Shown in pieces: positions 19,356-27,421 of a stretch of 64,000 nt of DNA (positions are counted from its first letter, which is position 1; each line of letters begins with the position of its first letter). This DNA comes from Massilia pinisoli (GTDB lineage Bacteria > Pseudomonadota > Gammaproteobacteria > Burkholderiales > Burkholderiaceae_D). Under the pieces are notes generated by a model. The model saw only the letters and a program-made list of their open reading frames with translations, was not told the DNA's origin and did not search any database. The DNA is taken from positions 184,594 to 248,593 of the forward strand of contig NZ_JANUGW010000008.1 in NCBI RefSeq assembly GCF_024753285.1, in the 5' to 3' direction. The translations under genes were made by a program, and so were the position numbers.

Positions 19356-19937
19356 ATGGCAGTGAATCTGCAGAAGGGCCAGAAGATCTCGCTGGAGAAG
19401 GAAGCCGGCGGCGCCCTGGCGCGCGTGACGATGGGCCTCGGCTGGGACGTCGCGAAGAAGGGCGGCTTCTTCGGCTTCGGCGCGAAGAGCGAAGCGATCG
19501 ACCTCGACGCGTCCGTCGTGATGTTCGACGACGCGAACCGTCCCGTCGACGTGGTCTGGTTCCGTCAACTGAAAAGCCGCGACGGCAGCATCACGCACAC
19601 GGGCGACAACCGCACGGGCGCGGGCGATGGCGACGACGAGCAGATCATCGTCGACCTGCGCACGGTGCCGGCGAGCGTGAAGTCGCTCGTCTTCACCGTC
19701 AACAGCTTCACGGGCCAGAATTTCTCGACGGTGCAGAACGCGTTCTGCCGGATCTTCGATACGAACAACGGCAAGGAGATCGCCCGTTACGACCTGTCCG
19801 TGCAGGGTTCGCACACGGCCCAGATCATGGCCAAGCTGTACCGCCACAACGGCGAGTGGAAGATGCATGCGATCGGCGAGAACGGCACCGGCCGTACGTT
19901 CGACGACCTCATGCCGCTGATCGTCCCGCACCTGTAA
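19356..19937 (+). CDS. TerD-family protein (second copy)
   Basis: 193-residue TerD-family protein, a diverged paralogue of the product of 18033-18608. It starts VNLQKGQKISLEKEAGG and has MGLGWDVAKK followed by an extra glycine/phenylalanine-rich loop (KGGFFGFGAKS) that the first copy lacks. The calcium site [13 protein letters not shown] is identical to the first copy. The end, IARYDLSVQGSHTAQIM, is also conserved. An AAAGGAG site precedes the ATG. This is the last gene of the DUF475-TerD-AIM24-TerD set, and a strong terminator follows at 20017. Two different TerD proteins suggest a hetero-complex, which is an inference. Confidence 0.94.
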   Translation: MAVNLQKGQKISLEKEAGGALARVTMGLGWDVAKKGGFFGFGAKSEAIDLDASVVMFDDANRPVDVVWFRQLKSRDGSITHTGDNRTGAGDGDDEQIIVDLRTVPASVKSLVFTVNSFTGQNFSTVQNAFCRIFDTNNGKEIARYDLSVQGSHTAQIMAKLYRHNGEWKMHAIGENGTGRTFDDLMPLIVPHL

Positions 19938-19987
19938 TCGCTTTTTTTGTCGTCTCCGCGGACCCGTCTCCGTCCGCGGCTTCCCAA

Positions 19988-20009
19988 CGTGGGCGGCTTG
20001 GCGCCCACG
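19988..20009. repeat. GTGGGC-type palindrome downstream of the ter cluster
   Basis: Inverted repeat CGTGGGCG, six-base loop, CGCCCACG. The core resembles palindromes at 60993-61015 and 63962-63982. It lies just before the terminator and may be part of the 3' end structure. Confidence 0.7.
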
Positions 20010-20016
20010 CCTTTTA

Positions 20017-20043
20017 ACGGCTCCCTCGGGAGCCGTCTTTTTT
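20017..20043 (+). terminator. Rho-independent terminator of the DUF475-TerD-AIM24-TerD operon
   Basis: Perfect nine-base stem ACGGCTCCC / GGGAGCCGT with a two-base loop, followed by C and six T residues. It lies about 80 bases after the second TerD stop codon. Confidence 0.92.
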
Positions 20044-20120
20044 GCTATTGACGGCGATCAGCCGGCAGCCGTTGCCGCGCGCGTAGATTGGCTTTCTTCG
20101 CACCTATCCACGGAGGACAT

Positions 20121-20414
20121 ATGCAGCGCTACCATATCACGCTTGGCGCCGGGACGACCGCAGGAGGCCGCGTGACCAGTGCGTCGAGCCTTTCGTCGAT
20201 CGATGGTGCGCGCATGGCGCTGGAGGGCGACAAGGTCCGCTGTCCCGCTTGCCACAGCGACGGCGTGATCGTCTGCGCCGGCCCGCGGCTCCCCGACGCG
20301 TGGGAGGGCAGGCGGTACGCGTTGCACGATGATCTGTGCGCGTGCAAGTGCGTCCCCGCGCCGCGTCTGGTCGCGACCCAGGCATTGACATGCCAGCATG
20401 TAGAAAGTCCTTGA
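20121..20414 (+). CDS. PAAR-domain protein (type VI secretion spike tip)
   Basis: 97-residue protein with ATG at 20121, eight bases after GGAGGA. The PAAR-like pattern is visible: an N-terminal region with GGRVTSASS, then GDKVRCPACHSDGVIV, a DLCACKC cysteine pair and a QALTCQHVES end. PAAR proteins cap the VgrG spike of type VI secretion systems and can carry effectors. This one is a bare PAAR domain with no C-terminal toxin extension, and there are no T6SS genes nearby in the window, so it is an orphan. It has several Cys/His residues that could bind zinc. Confidence 0.86.
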   Translation: MQRYHITLGAGTTAGGRVTSASSLSSIDGARMALEGDKVRCPACHSDGVIVCAGPRLPDAWEGRRYALHDDLCACKCVPAPRLVATQALTCQHVESP

Positions 20415-20432
20415 CCCTGGCCCATTTTCGTC

Positions 20433-20460
20433 CTACTGTATTACTTAATTAATACAGTAG
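20433..20460. promoter_or_regulatory. Palindromic operator upstream of the GntR-ABC operon
   Basis: Perfect inverted repeat with 11-base arms, CTACTGTATTA and TAATACAGTAG, separated by six bases. It ends only five bases before the GntR start codon and lies in a short AT-rich patch. YtrA-type GntR repressors bind such palindromes and repress their own operons, so this is the probable autoregulatory operator. Confidence 0.88.
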
Positions 20461-20465
20461 ACATC

Positions 20466-20861
20466 ATGCCAGCCCATCCTGCCTCCCTGTTTTCGATCGC
20501 GACCGGATCGCCGGAACCGATCTACCGCCAGCTCGTCGAGCAGGTCCGGCGCCTGTCGGCCAGCGGCCAGCTCCGGCCCGGCGACGAGATGCCGTCCGTG
20601 CGCGAGATCGCCCAGGCGCTCACGCTGAATCCGATGACCGTGTCGAAGGCGTACGGCCTGCTGGAGATGGAAGGTGTGCTGGCGCGCCGCCGCGGGCTCG
20701 GCATGGTGGTGGCCGAGTCGGCTGCGCCGGCCGAGAAGGCCGACATTGTCGGCCTTCTCCGTCCCACGCTCGAGCGCGCCGCGGTGGAGGCGCGCCAGCT
20801 CGAACTCGATCCCGACACCGTCCTGTCCTTGTTCGCAACCATTCTGAAGGAAACAAAATGA
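20466..20861 (+). CDS. GntR-family repressor, YtrA subfamily
   Basis: 131-residue small regulator made of one winged helix (residues ~10-80: EPIYRQLVEQVRRLSASGQL, MPSVREIAQALTLNPMTVSKAYG and RRRGLGMVV) and a short helical tail for dimerisation. The size and short C-terminus are typical of the YtrA subfamily, which control linked ABC transporters. The stop overlaps the start of the ATPase gene (ATGA), and a perfect palindrome sits directly upstream. The ATG at 20466 leaves little room for a ribosome-binding site because the operator ends at 20460. The repressor could therefore block translation initiation or transcription at the site. Confidence 0.94.
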   Translation: MPAHPASLFSIATGSPEPIYRQLVEQVRRLSASGQLRPGDEMPSVREIAQALTLNPMTVSKAYGLLEMEGVLARRRGLGMVVAESAAPAEKADIVGLLRPTLERAAVEARQLELDPDTVLSLFATILKETK

Positions 20862-21730
20862 GTGCCCCCATCGTTCGCATGTCTTCGGTCAGCAAGCATT
20901 TCGGTAGCCAGCGCGTGCTCGAGGGGCTGGACTGGCAGGTCGCGCCCGGCCAGGTGATCGGTCTGCTGGGCCGCAACGGCGCCGGCAAGTCCACGCTGCT
21001 CGAATGCATGCTCGGGCTGCGCGAGCCCGACGCGGGCAGCGTGTCGTTGTTCGGCGAGGATGTGGCCGCGCTGTCGGAAGACGCGCGCGGCCGCATCGGC
21101 TACGTCCCGCAGCGGACCGATTTGTTCGACTGGCTGACGCCCGTGCAGATGTTCGACTACTTCCGCGCCATGTACCCGCGCTGGAACCAGGCCAAGGTCG
21201 AGGGCCTGCTGTCGCGCTGGGGCTTCGGTCCCGACCTGCGTAACAAGCCGATCAAGCGGCTGTCCGGCGGCGAGCAGCAGAGACTCGCCATCATCCGCGC
21301 GCTGGCGCACGAGCCGGCGCTGCTGATCCTCGACGAACCCGTGTCCGCGCTCGATCCTGTCGGCCGGCGCGAATTCCTGCGCGAGCTGGTCGACCAGGTG
21401 ATCGAGCGTGGCACGACGGTCGTGTTCTCGACGCACATCCTGTCCGACCTGGAACGCGTCGCGTTCGATCTCGCGTTCCTGAAGGATGGCCGCATCGCGC
21501 TGCAGGGCCAGACGGATGCGCTGCTGGAAGGCGCGCGCCGCATCGTCGTCCCGGCCGCCACCCTGTCGGTTGCGCCGCTGGCCGGAGAAGTGCGCCGGCG
21601 CCACGAGGGCGCCATGACGAGCGTGATCGTGCAGGCGCCCGGCGACGACGTCGCGCGTCTCGCGCGCGAGCCGGGCGTGCGCGTGGAGCCCCTCAGCCTG
21701 GAAGACCTGTTCATCGAGGTGACGCAATGA
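20858..21730 (+). CDS. ABC transporter ATP-binding protein of the YtrA-linked system
   Basis: 290-residue nucleotide-binding subunit. Walker A GRNGAGKST lies at about residues 35-43, the signature LSGGEQQRLAI near 130, and Walker B LLILDEPVSALDP follows, with the switch histidine in STHILSDLER. The C-terminal ~70 residues include a region unique to this type of exporter ATPase. The start overlaps the GntR stop, and the end overlaps the permease start by four bases. The set GntR-ATPase-permease is the layout of YtrABC-like systems, known to respond to cell-wall antibiotics in some Gram-positives. Function in this organism is unknown. Confidence 0.94.
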   Translation: MSAPIVRMSSVSKHFGSQRVLEGLDWQVAPGQVIGLLGRNGAGKSTLLECMLGLREPDAGSVSLFGEDVAALSEDARGRIGYVPQRTDLFDWLTPVQMFDYFRAMYPRWNQAKVEGLLSRWGFGPDLRNKPIKRLSGGEQQRLAIIRALAHEPALLILDEPVSALDPVGRREFLRELVDQVIERGTTVVFSTHILSDLERVAFDLAFLKDGRIALQGQTDALLEGARRIVVPAATLSVAPLAGEVRRRHEGAMTSVIVQAPGDDVARLAREPGVRVEPLSLEDLFIEVTQ

Positions 21731-23154
21731 ACGCCGCGCTGCACGACTATCGGCTGATCTGGCGCGCGGCCGCGGCGCAGCGCGAACCGGGCGGGGTGCG
21801 TGCCGTGTACGCGATCGCCGGCGCCGTGGCGGCCTGTGGCCTCATCGTGGCCGTCCTGGGCGACCTGGACGTCCCGCAAGCGCTGCGCTTCATCGTCGCC
21901 GTCGCCTTCATGGCGCTGGCATTCGTCTGGACCTTCCTGTTCGTGCCCGGGTCCATCCGCATGAATTCGCCCATCAACGCGTGGCTGCTGCCGCGCCAGC
22001 GCCGCCGCCTGCTGCAGATGACGGCAGCATATTGGCTCGTCGCCACGCTCGGCATTGCGTACGGCCTCGGCAACTGGCACGCGCTGCCGCTCGTCGCGTT
22101 CGCCACGCTGGGCATGGCGCTGCTGATGGCGGGGAACAAGTACGTCCCTTACCTGATGATGTTGGGCGGGAACGGACCCTGGCTGGTGCAGACCGTCCTG
22201 CCGCCGGCGTGGGGGCAGGCGATGACCGGCAGCGCCGCCCTGTGGACACTGGATGTCCTGCTCCTGCCCGCCGCCGTGTGGGGCCTGCGCTGGCTGTATC
22301 CGGCCGGCGGCGACGCCTACCTTGGACGGCGCGACGATCAGCTCAAACGTGTGAACCATTTCGCCTTCCGTACCCCAGGCAAGCAAGCGACCGCCGAGGG
22401 CATGGTCGGGCAGGGCAATCTGTCTTTCTACCGCGTCGCGCTGCGTTGCGACCGGCGCCGCGCCGATCCGGCCGCCATGCTGATGCACGCATTGGGCCCG
22501 ACGGCGCACTGGACCGCCTGGATCGGCGCCGTCGCCGTCTTGCTGCTCATCGGCGGCGGTGCGAGCATCGCGCAGGGCGGGGCGCGCGGCGCGGCCATGC
22601 AAGCATTTGTGGGCCAGATCGCCATTGTCGGTCCGGGCCTGCTGGCACTGATCATCCTGTTCAGCACGGCCCAATACGGCCAGCAACTGCGCCGCACGCG
22701 GGGCGAGCAGGCCTTGCTGCGCCTGACGCCGCTGGCCGGCGATGCGGCGCTGCTGAACCGGCGCCTCGCCACGCGCCTACTCCGCCAGGCGCTCTCGCTC
22801 TGGGTCTTGCTGACCGTGGGCGTGATGAGTGCATCGCTGTGGTTCAACACGAGCCCCGACGCGCTGCTGCGCCAGCTCGCCCTGTGCTGCGTGGCCGGCC
22901 AGGCGGCGATGATGGGCCTGCTGAGCGATTATGCGAGCGAGCGCGGCGGCTGGCACGCCGCGCTGGCGCTGCGTGCCGGCGCCTATGTCTTCGTCCAGGC
23001 ACTCGTGGCCATGGGCTTTTCCAGGCTGACGGGCACGACGGCGTGGCCATGGCTGATCGCGATCTCGCTGGCCGTCTGCACCGTGCAGTTGCGGTTCGAT
23101 TGGAAGCGCATGCTGGCCGCCCCGCCCGCGTTCCCGGCGGGACGGATGGCGTGA
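21727..23154 (+). CDS. ABC transporter permease of the YtrA-linked system
   Basis: 475-residue integral membrane protein with about ten to twelve hydrophobic stretches, such as GAVAACGLIVAVLGDL, FIVAVAFMALAFVWTFLFV and AVAVLLLIGGGASI. It has no recognisable catalytic motif and little family signature. It is identified from its place as third gene of the GntR-ATPase operon, with which it overlaps by four bases. It is larger than most YtrC/D-like permeases and may contain both membrane halves. The region after residue ~200 has a long cytoplasmic loop with YLGRRDDQLKRVNHFAF. Substrate is unknown. Confidence 0.82.
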   Translation: MNAALHDYRLIWRAAAAQREPGGVRAVYAIAGAVAACGLIVAVLGDLDVPQALRFIVAVAFMALAFVWTFLFVPGSIRMNSPINAWLLPRQRRRLLQMTAAYWLVATLGIAYGLGNWHALPLVAFATLGMALLMAGNKYVPYLMMLGGNGPWLVQTVLPPAWGQAMTGSAALWTLDVLLLPAAVWGLRWLYPAGGDAYLGRRDDQLKRVNHFAFRTPGKQATAEGMVGQGNLSFYRVALRCDRRRADPAAMLMHALGPTAHWTAWIGAVAVLLLIGGGASIAQGGARGAAMQAFVGQIAIVGPGLLALIILFSTAQYGQQLRRTRGEQALLRLTPLAGDAALLNRRLATRLLRQALSLWVLLTVGVMSASLWFNTSPDALLRQLALCCVAGQAAMMGLLSDYASERGGWHAALALRAGAYVFVQALVAMGFSRLTGTTAWPWLIAISLAVCTVQLRFDWKRMLAAPPAFPAGRMA

Positions 23155-23161
23155 TCGGGAC

Positions 23162-23178
23162 GCGGGCTCAGTGCCCGC
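23162..23178. terminator. Short GC hairpin between convergent genes
   Basis: Stem GCGGGC / GCCCGC with a five-base loop in the 13-base gap and first bases of the convergent gamma-glutamyltransferase stop. There is no T run, so terminator activity is uncertain. Confidence 0.45.
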
Positions 23179-24922
23179 GCTTCTGCACGAGCGCCGTGCC
23201 GATGCCGTGGCGGTGGCCTTCGCTGACGGCCGTCACGGTGCCGTCCGGGTTGAACACGATGGCGTTGGCGGCGCCGATCTCCTCCGGGTTCGCTTCCCAT
23301 TTGTGGCCGAACTGTTCCAGCGCCTGGGCTTGCGGGGTGCCGGTAAAACCCGGTTCGACGGCCGTCTCCTTGGCGTTGCGCTGCGACAGCCGCGGCGCGT
23401 CGATGGCCCGGTCCATCGGCATGCCGAAGTCGACGTAGTTGACGATCGTCTGCAGCACCGTCGTGATGATCGTGGCGCCGCCCGGGCTGCCGATGGTGAA
23501 CGCGGGCTTGCCGTCCTTGAACGCGATCGTCGGCGCCATGCTGCTGCGCGGGCGCTTGCCGGCTTCCGGGATGTTCGGTGCCGGGCCCGTGAAGTCGAAG
23601 TCCGTCATCTCGTTATTCAGCAGGAAGCCATAGCCCGGCACGACGATGCCGCTGCCGCCCCATGATTCGATCGTGAACGTGTAGGCGACGACGTTGCCCC
23701 ATTTGTCCGACACCGTCAGGTGCGTCGTGTGGGTGCCTTCGCGCATGATCAGGTTTTGCTGCGGGCGCAGCGGGAAGCTCTGGTCGTTCTCGTACAGGAA
23801 CGCGTCGCCGGCGGGGACGACGCCGGCCGCGCGATCCGGGCGGATCAGTGAGCGGCGCTGCGCGGCGAACTGCTTCGACAGCATGCCTTCGATGGGCGCG
23901 TCGACGTATTCCGGGTCGCCGAGATACGCGTTGCGGTCGGCGAAGGCGAGGCGGCTCGCTTCCAGGTACAGGTGCTCGGCATTCGCGCGCGGCATGGACT
24001 TCAGGTCGAAGCCTTCGAGGATGTTCAGCGCCTCGGCCACCGTCACGCCGCCGCTGCTGGGCGGCGGCATGCCGTACACGTCGTAGCCGCGGTACGTGGA
24101 GCGGATCGGCTGGCGGATGCGCACCTCGTAGTTCGCGAGGTCGGCGAGGCTCATCGTGCCGGGGCGGACCTGGCTGCCCGCCGTGACGGGCGGCCGGTTG
24201 ACGGCGGCCACGACGGCCTGCGCCAGCGGGCCTTCGTAAAACGTTTTATACCCTTTCGCGGCGAGCTCGCGGTACGCCTTGGCGAGGTCGGGATTCTTGA
24301 CGATCGTCCCCGTCGGCAGCGCCTTGCCGTTCTTCAGGTACAGGCGGCTCGTCGTCTCGAACATGCCGAACTTCTTTTCGTTCCCGACGATCAGGCCGTG
24401 CATCGTCTCGCTGACGGGGAAGCCTTTCGTCGCCACCTGGATCGCGGGCGCCAGCACCTGCTTGAACGACATCGTGCCGTAGCGCTCCAGCGCCTCGTGC
24501 CAGCCGCGCACGGTGCCCGGCACGCCGACGGACGCACCGCTGGCGACGGCCGTGTCGAAATCGATCGCCTTGCCGTTGTCCTGGAAGACGGTCGGGCTGA
24601 ACGATGCGGGCGCGGTCTCGCGGTGGTCGATCGTGATCACGCGCTTGTCCTTCGCGAGATACAAGACCATGAAGCCGCCGCCGCCGATGCCGCAGCTGAA
24701 CGGATCGGTGACGCCCAGCGTGGCCGCCGCCGCGACGGCCGCGTCGACGGCATTGCCGCCCTTGTCGAGGATGGCGATCGCGGCGGCCGACGCCTTTTCG
24801 CTGATCGTGGCGACGGCGCCGCCCGTGCCCGTGGCGACTGGCGTCTTGGCGAGGGCGAGCGGCGGCGCGAGGACGATCGAAAGAATCAGTCCGCAGGTGA
24901 GAGCTTTGACGGAAGTGGTCAT
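23168..24922 (-). CDS. ggt: Gamma-glutamyltransferase
   Basis: 584-residue periplasmic Ntn-hydrolase that cleaves glutathione and transfers the gamma-glutamyl group. It has an N-terminal signal peptide (about residues 1-25). The large subunit has GGNAVDAAVAAA, GIGGGGFMVLY and RETAP. The autoprocessing threonine is T399 in THTTHLTVSDKWGN, which becomes the N-terminus of the small subunit. Conserved later blocks are GFLLNNEMTDF, PRSSMAPTI and GSPGG. The length is normal for the family. It is convergent with the ABC permease, and a small lipoprotein gene lies 34 bases upstream on the same strand. Confidence 0.95.
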   Translation of the reverse strand: MTTSVKALTCGLILSIVLAPPLALAKTPVATGTGGAVATISEKASAAAIAILDKGGNAVDAAVAAAATLGVTDPFSCGIGGGGFMVLYLAKDKRVITIDHRETAPASFSPTVFQDNGKAIDFDTAVASGASVGVPGTVRGWHEALERYGTMSFKQVLAPAIQVATKGFPVSETMHGLIVGNEKKFGMFETTSRLYLKNGKALPTGTIVKNPDLAKAYRELAAKGYKTFYEGPLAQAVVAAVNRPPVTAGSQVRPGTMSLADLANYEVRIRQPIRSTYRGYDVYGMPPPSSGGVTVAEALNILEGFDLKSMPRANAEHLYLEASRLAFADRNAYLGDPEYVDAPIEGMLSKQFAAQRRSLIRPDRAAGVVPAGDAFLYENDQSFPLRPQQNLIMREGTHTTHLTVSDKWGNVVAYTFTIESWGGSGIVVPGYGFLLNNEMTDFDFTGPAPNIPEAGKRPRSSMAPTIAFKDGKPAFTIGSPGGATIITTVLQTIVNYVDFGMPMDRAIDAPRLSQRNAKETAVEPGFTGTPQAQALEQFGHKWEANPEEIGAANAIVFNPDGTVTAVSEGHRHGIGTALVQKRGH

Positions 24923-24956
24923 GGCTGGCGCAGGAAGTGGATATGGGTGGCGGCGC

Positions 24957-25373
24957 TCATCGGAACGTGATCTTGAGCGTGACGGGAATGATGTCGCCCG
25001 GCCGCATCGTGCCGGCCGCGCGTGCGGGCGGGATCGCGGACGTGTCGAGGACGACGTGGGCGCCGTGCAGCGACGGCGGCGTGGCCGTCGGCTGGTCGGG
25101 GCCGAGCGTGAATTCCTCGACGCCGTCCGGGCCGTGGACGAGGAAGCGGAAGATCAGGCGTCCCGCCCAGACGCAGCGCGCGTTCGCGGGGCAGCGGCTG
25201 TCGCTGTAGCTGTCGTACGTGAGGACGAGACCATGCGCGAGGACGACGCTCTGCTCGGGACGGAGCGGATACACGGCGTCCTGCGGCGGTGCGGCGGCAC
25301 AGCCCGAAAGCAGGGAAAACGACGCCGCCACGAGAATGGCGGCCAGAGCGGCAAGCGGGCGCGGCGGCGTCAT
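24957..25373 (-). CDS. Small lipoprotein of unknown function
   Basis: 138-residue predicted lipoprotein. The signal sequence ends with the lipobox LLSGC at about residues 21-25, so it is lipid-anchored. The mature part contains a cysteine-bounded DSRCPANARCVWAGRL segment, seen in a family of small secreted beta proteins of unknown role, and a final strand IIPVTLKITFR. It is on the same strand as and directly upstream of ggt (34-base gap), so the two may be co-transcribed. No function can be stated. Confidence 0.82.
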   Translation of the reverse strand: MTPPRPLAALAAILVAASFSLLSGCAAAPPQDAVYPLRPEQSVVLAHGLVLTYDSYSDSRCPANARCVWAGRLIFRFLVHGPDGVEEFTLGPDQPTATPPSLHGAHVVLDTSAIPPARAAGTMRPGDIIPVTLKITFR

Positions 25374-25451
25374 GAAGCGTCCTTTGTTTGCGTACAGCCA
25401 ATCATAGCAAAATCGCCAGTCGAGGCTGGCGCGGTATGCGCCAGGCGACGA

Positions 25452-26048
25452 TCAAGCTATCGGATAGCGGCGGAACACGGGCAGCGCTTCCGCGCGCGCA
25501 GTCCACGCGGCCAGGCGCGGGAAGGCATCGCGCGCGACGATCTGCGGCACCATCAGCCGGACGAACGACCACGTGACGGCGGCCGTGACGGCGGCCTGGT
25601 CGAGGGCGTCGACGTCGAATGCATCCACCTCGGCCTCGAGCAACTTCAATGCGGCGAGCAATTGTTCCTGCACGCGGTCGAGCCAGGGCTGGTGCACTTT
25701 TTCCGCCGGACGCAATGTGTGCTCGTAGACGATCTGCGCCGTCTTTTCGCATGCGGCCAGCGCCGGGCCGATCGTGCGCAGCGCACGCGCACGCGCGGCC
25801 GGGGTGACGGGCAGGAGGGAGCGGCCCGTCAACGCGTCGCCGTACTCGAGCATCAGGGTGGAATCGATGAGGAACGAGCCGTCGTCCAGCACGAGCGTCG
25901 GCGCCTTGACCGTCGGGTTGATGGCCGCGAATTCGTCGTAGTTGCGGAAGACCGACAGTGCCTTGTGTTCGAACGGGATGTCCTGCAGGTCGAACGAGAT
26001 GGCGACGCGGCGGACGAAAGGCGAATCGAGCATGCCGATGAGTTGCAT
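25452..26048 (-). CDS. Glutathione S-transferase family protein
   Basis: 198-residue GST. The thioredoxin-like half starts MQLIGMLDSPFVRRVAISFDL, with SPFVRR as the active-site serine region, then NPTVKAPTLVLDDGSFLIDSTL containing the cis-Pro and glutathione-binding parts. The helical C-terminal half includes the AVTAAVTWSFVRL segment. It is a different subgroup from the GST at 10947. It lies alone, divergent from the NagX-like gene with a 128-base spacer. Substrate is unknown. Confidence 0.92.
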   Translation of the reverse strand: MQLIGMLDSPFVRRVAISFDLQDIPFEHKALSVFRNYDEFAAINPTVKAPTLVLDDGSFLIDSTLMLEYGDALTGRSLLPVTPAARARALRTIGPALAACEKTAQIVYEHTLRPAEKVHQPWLDRVQEQLLAALKLLEAEVDAFDVDALDQAAVTAAVTWSFVRLMVPQIVARDAFPRLAAWTARAEALPVFRRYPIA

Positions 26049-26176
26049 GGAACCTCCTGTGATGGGTGGTCTTCCATTCTATTGGCTTTCCGGCAACCCT
26101 GCCGGTCATGCATCAGGACTTGACGACAGTCCGCCGCCGGCGCATATTTGAAATCGATTTCATCAAGGAGACACCG

Positions 26177-27373
26177 ATGGGCGAGCCGATGCGTTTCGAC
26201 GCGGAGACGGAGGCCGGCATGGCACGGGCGACAGCGCGGCCGGGTGCGGACACGGGCGCCCGCGCGCCGCGCGTGGTCGCCATCGACCTGCTGCGCGGCC
26301 TGGCCGTGATGGGCATGGTGATGGTCGCGTACGCGGGCGGCTGGGACCAGCGCTTCACGTTCCTCACGCATGCGCCGTGGCGCGGGTTCGCCATCGCCGA
26401 CATGATCTTCCCCGCGTTCCTGTTCTGCGCGGGCGCCGCGCTGCCGTACGCGCTGCGGCGGCGCGCGGGCCAGGGGAGGGCGGCCCTCGTGGGCCACGTG
26501 CTGCGCCGTTCGGCGATCCTCGTCGCGCTGGGCGTCTTCCTGAACCTGCTGCCGGGGTTCGACGTCGCGCACGTCCGCCTGCCGGGCATCCTGCAGCGCA
26601 TCGGCCTGTGCTATGCGATCGCCGGTACCGGATGCGCGGTGGCCGGCTTGCGCGTGACCGGACTCGTTGCGGCCATCGTCGTGCTGCTGGCGGGCTATGG
26701 CGCGTTGCTGCTCGCGTGGGACGCACCCGGCTGCGGCCGGGCGTGCTTCGATTCCGCGCACGCGCTGCCGGCCGTCGTCGACCGCGCCGTATTCGGCGTC
26801 ACGCACCTGTGGCCGTGGGGACGGACGGGCGACGTCGTCACCTACGATCCGGAAGGGCTCGTGTCCACATTGGGCGCGCTCGTCAATGTGCTGCTGGGCG
26901 TCGTCGCGTCCGTGCTGCTGCAGCGGTCGCACAGGCGCGCCACGTTGACGGCCCTCGCCATCGCCGGCGCGGCGTGCCTGCTGGGCGGCCTGCTGCTCGA
27001 TCCGGTCGTGCCCGTCGTGAAAAAGCTGTGGACGCCCAGCTTCGCGCTGCTGTCCGGCGGCTTCACGTTGCTGGCCTTGCTCGCGCTGATGCGGCTCGTG
27101 CCGCCCGGTCGCGAGGCGCCCGCGTGGACCCGTCCCGTGCTTGCCTTCGGCACCAACGCGACCTTGGCCTTCGTCGGCATCACGCTGATCGATACGGTGA
27201 TGCAGTTGCCGCTGGGCGGCGCGGGCAGCGCGCACGACCGGCTGGCGGCCCTGCTGGCGCGCGCGATTCCCGAGCCGCGCGTCGCGTCGGCCGCGTACTC
27301 CGCGCTGCTGCTGCTCGTGCTCGGGGCGGGGCTGTGGCAGTTGTACAAGCGGAGGATCGTCGTCCGGATCTGA
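26177..27373 (+). CDS. NagX/HGSNAT-like membrane acetyltransferase (DUF1624/DUF5009 type)
   Basis: 398-residue membrane protein from the ATG at 26177, six bases after AAGGAG. The start at 26066 is antisense to the GST upstream and is rejected. The N-terminal motif VAIDLLRGLAVMGMVMV followed by DMIFPAFLFCAGAALPYAL is the hallmark of the heparan-alpha-glucosaminide N-acetyltransferase catalytic family (COG4299, NagX). About ten helices follow. Members acetylate amino sugars across the membrane or are linked to chitin-derived sugar use. No nag genes are nearby, so the role here is uncertain. Confidence 0.88.
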   Translation: MGEPMRFDAETEAGMARATARPGADTGARAPRVVAIDLLRGLAVMGMVMVAYAGGWDQRFTFLTHAPWRGFAIADMIFPAFLFCAGAALPYALRRRAGQGRAALVGHVLRRSAILVALGVFLNLLPGFDVAHVRLPGILQRIGLCYAIAGTGCAVAGLRVTGLVAAIVVLLAGYGALLLAWDAPGCGRACFDSAHALPAVVDRAVFGVTHLWPWGRTGDVVTYDPEGLVSTLGALVNVLLGVVASVLLQRSHRRATLTALAIAGAACLLGGLLLDPVVPVVKKLWTPSFALLSGGFTLLALLALMRLVPPGREAPAWTRPVLAFGTNATLAFVGITLIDTVMQLPLGGAGSAHDRLAALLARAIPEPRVASAAYSALLLLVLGAGLWQLYKRRIVVRI

Positions 27374-27421
27374 AAAAATGGGCGTATGCTGGCGCTCATT
27401 TGAACCCGACCGGAGACTGAG

